Shown here one piece after another: positions 6,622-7,942 of a DNA stretch of 7,942 nt (its first letter is position 1; the number at the start of each line of letters is the position of its first letter). Where the stretch lies: contig JAAXUM010000065.1 in assembly GCA_013336025.1 (NCBI GenBank), forward strand, positions 1 to 7,942, read 5' to 3'. The notes below the pieces were generated by a model. The model did no database searches and had not been told where the DNA came from. It saw only the letters and a program-made list of their open reading frames with translations. The stretch comes from Chlorobiaceae bacterium (GTDB lineage: Bacteria > Bacteroidota > Chlorobiia > Chlorobiales > Chlorobiaceae). The translations under genes were made by a program, and so were the position numbers.

Positions 6622-6649
6622 AATATATCACAAGAATCATTACCTCCAA
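6622..6649 (-). promoter_or_regulatory. Probable promoter of the tRNA cluster
   Basis: On the minus strand a -10 box TATATT (6627-6622, five of six matches to TATAAT) lies 16 bases after a poor -35 TTGGAG (6649-6644), itself next to an eight-T run. Transcription would begin near 6615, just ahead of tRNA-Pro, with a short TTCC-6-GGAA leader hairpin. The remaining 6650-6719 holds only the end of the Nudix transcript; I see no convincing hairpin terminator there. Confidence 0.5.
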
Positions 6650-6719
6650 AAAAAATAATACTTTTCACCCCAACTCTCATCGAGCACCGAAGAGATCCCG
6701 GCACCCGGAAAAGGGTTCA

Positions 6720-7133
6720 TCACCCGCCCTGCCGTTTGATACCGAAATACCCGGCAATAACGTCTTTGAGTTCGTCATGATACAAAAGCTCGAAAGCTTC
6801 GAATGGAGATACGATTTTTCGCTGGCGGACATGCATTTCATCCCAGTCGTCAAGCAGCGTTTCGATATAGAGCGGAAAAACCTGTACTGAAAAAAGCTTG
6901 CCGAATTTGCTGTATCGGTATGCTCCAGCCTCTTCATGATGCACTACTCCGATAAGACCAGCCTCCTCGTAAGCCTCTTTTGCTGCCGATTCAGCCGCTG
7001 AAAGCCCTTTTTCGACATATCCCTTGGGAATAGTCCACCGGTTCGTCTTTCTGGAGGTTATCAGCACCAGACGATTATCCATAACCGGAATAACACCTGA
7101 TTGTCTGAAAATTTTTTTTACCCTCTCACCCAT
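6720..7133 (-). CDS. Nudix hydrolase
   Basis: Cytoplasmic hydrolase of a nucleoside-diphosphate-linked or diphosphoinositol-type substrate; the substrate cannot be read from sequence. From the ATG at 7133 it is 137 residues. The Nudix box runs from WTIPKGYVEKG through AAKEAYEEAGL, about residues 33-57. Against G-x5-E-x7-RE-U-x-EE-x-G-U, the EE-x-G core (catalytic metal ligands) is intact, but the first Glu is Leu and the Arg of RE is Lys; the PKG...KG form resembles the DIPP/Ap4A-like group. The frame is open to a GTG at 7244, giving 174 residues, but the extra stretch is not Nudix-like and a likely promoter (7173-7201) starts transcription near 7166. That leaves ATG 7133 (AGGA ten bases upstream) or ATG 7163 as starts. 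It lies upstream of the tRNA cluster on the same strand, and is divergent from the nucleotidyltransferase. Confidence 0.88.
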   Translation of the reverse strand: MGERVKKIFRQSGVIPVMDNRLVLITSRKTNRWTIPKGYVEKGLSAAESAAKEAYEEAGLIGVVHHEEAGAYRYSKFGKLFSVQVFPLYIETLLDDWDEMHVRQRKIVSPFEAFELLYHDELKDVIAGYFGIKRQGG

Positions 7134-7172
7134 AAAGCCACGATCCTGTTTTCCCGAACTCATCCTGCTTGT

Positions 7173-7201
7173 ATTAAAATAAACGGCACACGAAAATACA
7201 A
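7173..7201 (-). promoter_or_regulatory. Probable promoter of the Nudix gene
   Basis: On the minus strand TTGTAT (7201-7196), 17 bases, then TTTAAT (7178-7173), which matches TATAAT at five of six. The start would be near 7166, giving a leader of about 33 bases to the ATG at 7133 or an almost leaderless message from 7163. Confidence 0.4.
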
Positions 7202-7235
7202 CCGATTTCTCTTTTTTCATGCAAGAAAGAGAGTG

Positions 7236-7258
7236 GTGAATCACTAAATTTCATTTAG
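7236..7258. repeat. Two adjoining palindromes in the divergent intergenic region
   Basis: GTGAATCAC (7236-7244) runs into CTAAAT-3-ATTTAG (7244-7258); both are perfect inverted repeats sharing one base. They lie between the Nudix promoter and the nucleotidyltransferase gene and may be an operator, or a chance pattern in AT-rich DNA. Confidence 0.3.
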
Positions 7259-7320
7259 CGTAAGAAGGGTAAAAAAAAAGCGTGAACCAGGCCTCTCACA
7301 ATCTAATACGACAGATCATT

Positions 7321-7942
7321 ATGAAAGCCATCATTCCTGTTGCAGGCGTTGGAACCCGCCTGCGTCCTCATACCTACTCGCATCCAAAAGTACTTCTGAA
7401 TGTTGCCGGTAAACCGATAATCGGCCACATCATGGATAAACTTATTGATGCCGGAATCGATGAAGCTATTGTGATTGTTGGTTATCTCGGCAACATGGTC
7501 GAAGATTGGCTGCGCAAAAACTACACCATAAAACTCACATTTGTCGATCAGACTGAAATGCTTGGCCTTGCCCATGCTGTATGGATGTGCAAAGACCATG
7601 TCGATACAACCGATCCATTGCTTATCATTCTTGGCGATACGGTTTTCGATGTTGATCTTGCCCCGGTGCTTCAGAGCCCCTGTTCAACGCTGGGAGTCAA
7701 GGAGGTTGAAGACCCTCGACGCTTCGGTGTGGCGGTGATGGAAGAGAATCGCATTAAAAAACTTGTTGAAAAACCTGATACACCGGTAAGCAATCTGGCC
7801 ATTGTCGGCCTCTATTTTCTTTATAAGGCACAGCCCCTTTTTGAGTGCATCGATCACCTGATCGATAACGAGATAAAAACCAAGGGAGAGTACCAGCTTA
7901 CCGATGCACTGCAACTCATGATTAAACGGTTCACCCCGTTCA
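7321..7942 (+). CDS. Sugar-1-phosphate nucleotidyltransferase (partial, C-terminus beyond right edge)
   Basis: Transfers a nucleotide from an NTP to a sugar 1-phosphate to make an NDP-sugar for polysaccharide or cell-envelope synthesis; Rossmann-like fold, cytoplasmic. My translation from the ATG at 7321 gives 207 residues, still open at the edge. The nucleotide-binding signature is at 9-23 (GVGTRLRPHTYSHPK). Further motifs are QTEMLGLAHAV (77-87), LGDT (104-107, the Mg-binding Asp106), EKP (150-152), GLY (163-165) and GEYQLTDAL (189-197). These fit the RmlA/GalU superfamily. Glucose-1-phosphate thymidylyltransferase or a UTP-type enzyme are both possible, and a C-terminal hexapeptide-repeat domain could follow off-window. 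A weak -10 (TAATAC, about 7303) precedes the gene; there is no Shine-Dalgarno. It is divergent from the Nudix gene. Confidence 0.9.
   Translation, partial: MKAIIPVAGVGTRLRPHTYSHPKVLLNVAGKPIIGHIMDKLIDAGIDEAIVIVGYLGNMVEDWLRKNYTIKLTFVDQTEMLGLAHAVWMCKDHVDTTDPLLIILGDTVFDVDLAPVLQSPCSTLGVKEVEDPRRFGVAVMEENRIKKLVEKPDTPVSNLAIVGLYFLYKAQPLFECIDHLIDNEIKTKGEYQLTDALQLMIKRFTPF

Noticed and set aside
7303..7599. 98-residue minus-strand frame
   Set aside because: It is the antisense shadow of the nucleotidyltransferase, whose signature motifs lie on the plus strand.

Overview
The window reads as ordinary bacterial chromosome, most likely from a green sulfur bacterium (Chlorobiaceae: Chlorobium, Pelodictyon or a relative). 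This is inferred from the character of the proteins, the medium GC content, the scarcity of strong Shine-Dalgarno sequences, and a gene order (hisB, rny, zapA, pheT, tRNAs) that I associate with that group. No database search was possible. I see no mobile element, CRISPR array or obvious foreign DNA.

Layout. Positions 2-184 (minus) hold the start of secG, cut by the left edge. Divergent from it, 288-1140 (plus) is a two-gene unit: a small DUF2905 membrane protein and hisB of histidine biosynthesis. Converging on hisB is a long minus-strand block. In transcription order it is a Nudix hydrolase (6720-7133), four tRNAs (Pro, Arg, His, Glu; 6242-6600), a structured leader with an intrinsic terminator (6061-6241), pheT (3649-6060), a small unrecognised coiled-coil protein (3330-3635), zapA (3057-3320), a probable 6S RNA gene (about 2823-2979) and rny (1168-2745). 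At the right edge a sugar-1-phosphate nucleotidyltransferase (7321 onward, plus) runs out of the window. Both edge genes are incomplete: secG lacks its C-terminus and the nucleotidyltransferase lacks its C-terminal part.

The genes are mostly housekeeping: protein export (secG), histidine synthesis (hisB), mRNA turnover (rny), division-ring assembly (zapA and perhaps its coiled-coil neighbour), tRNA supply and Phe-tRNA charging (tRNAs, pheT), and RNA polymerase control (6S). The most interesting parts are non-coding or single-residue: a strong 6S RNA candidate between zapA and rny; a terminator only 28 bases before the pheT start, overlapped by a Phe-containing reading frame that ends on the pheT start codon and suggests attenuation; and an RNase Y whose last HD-domain metal-ligand position appears to be Asn rather than Asp.
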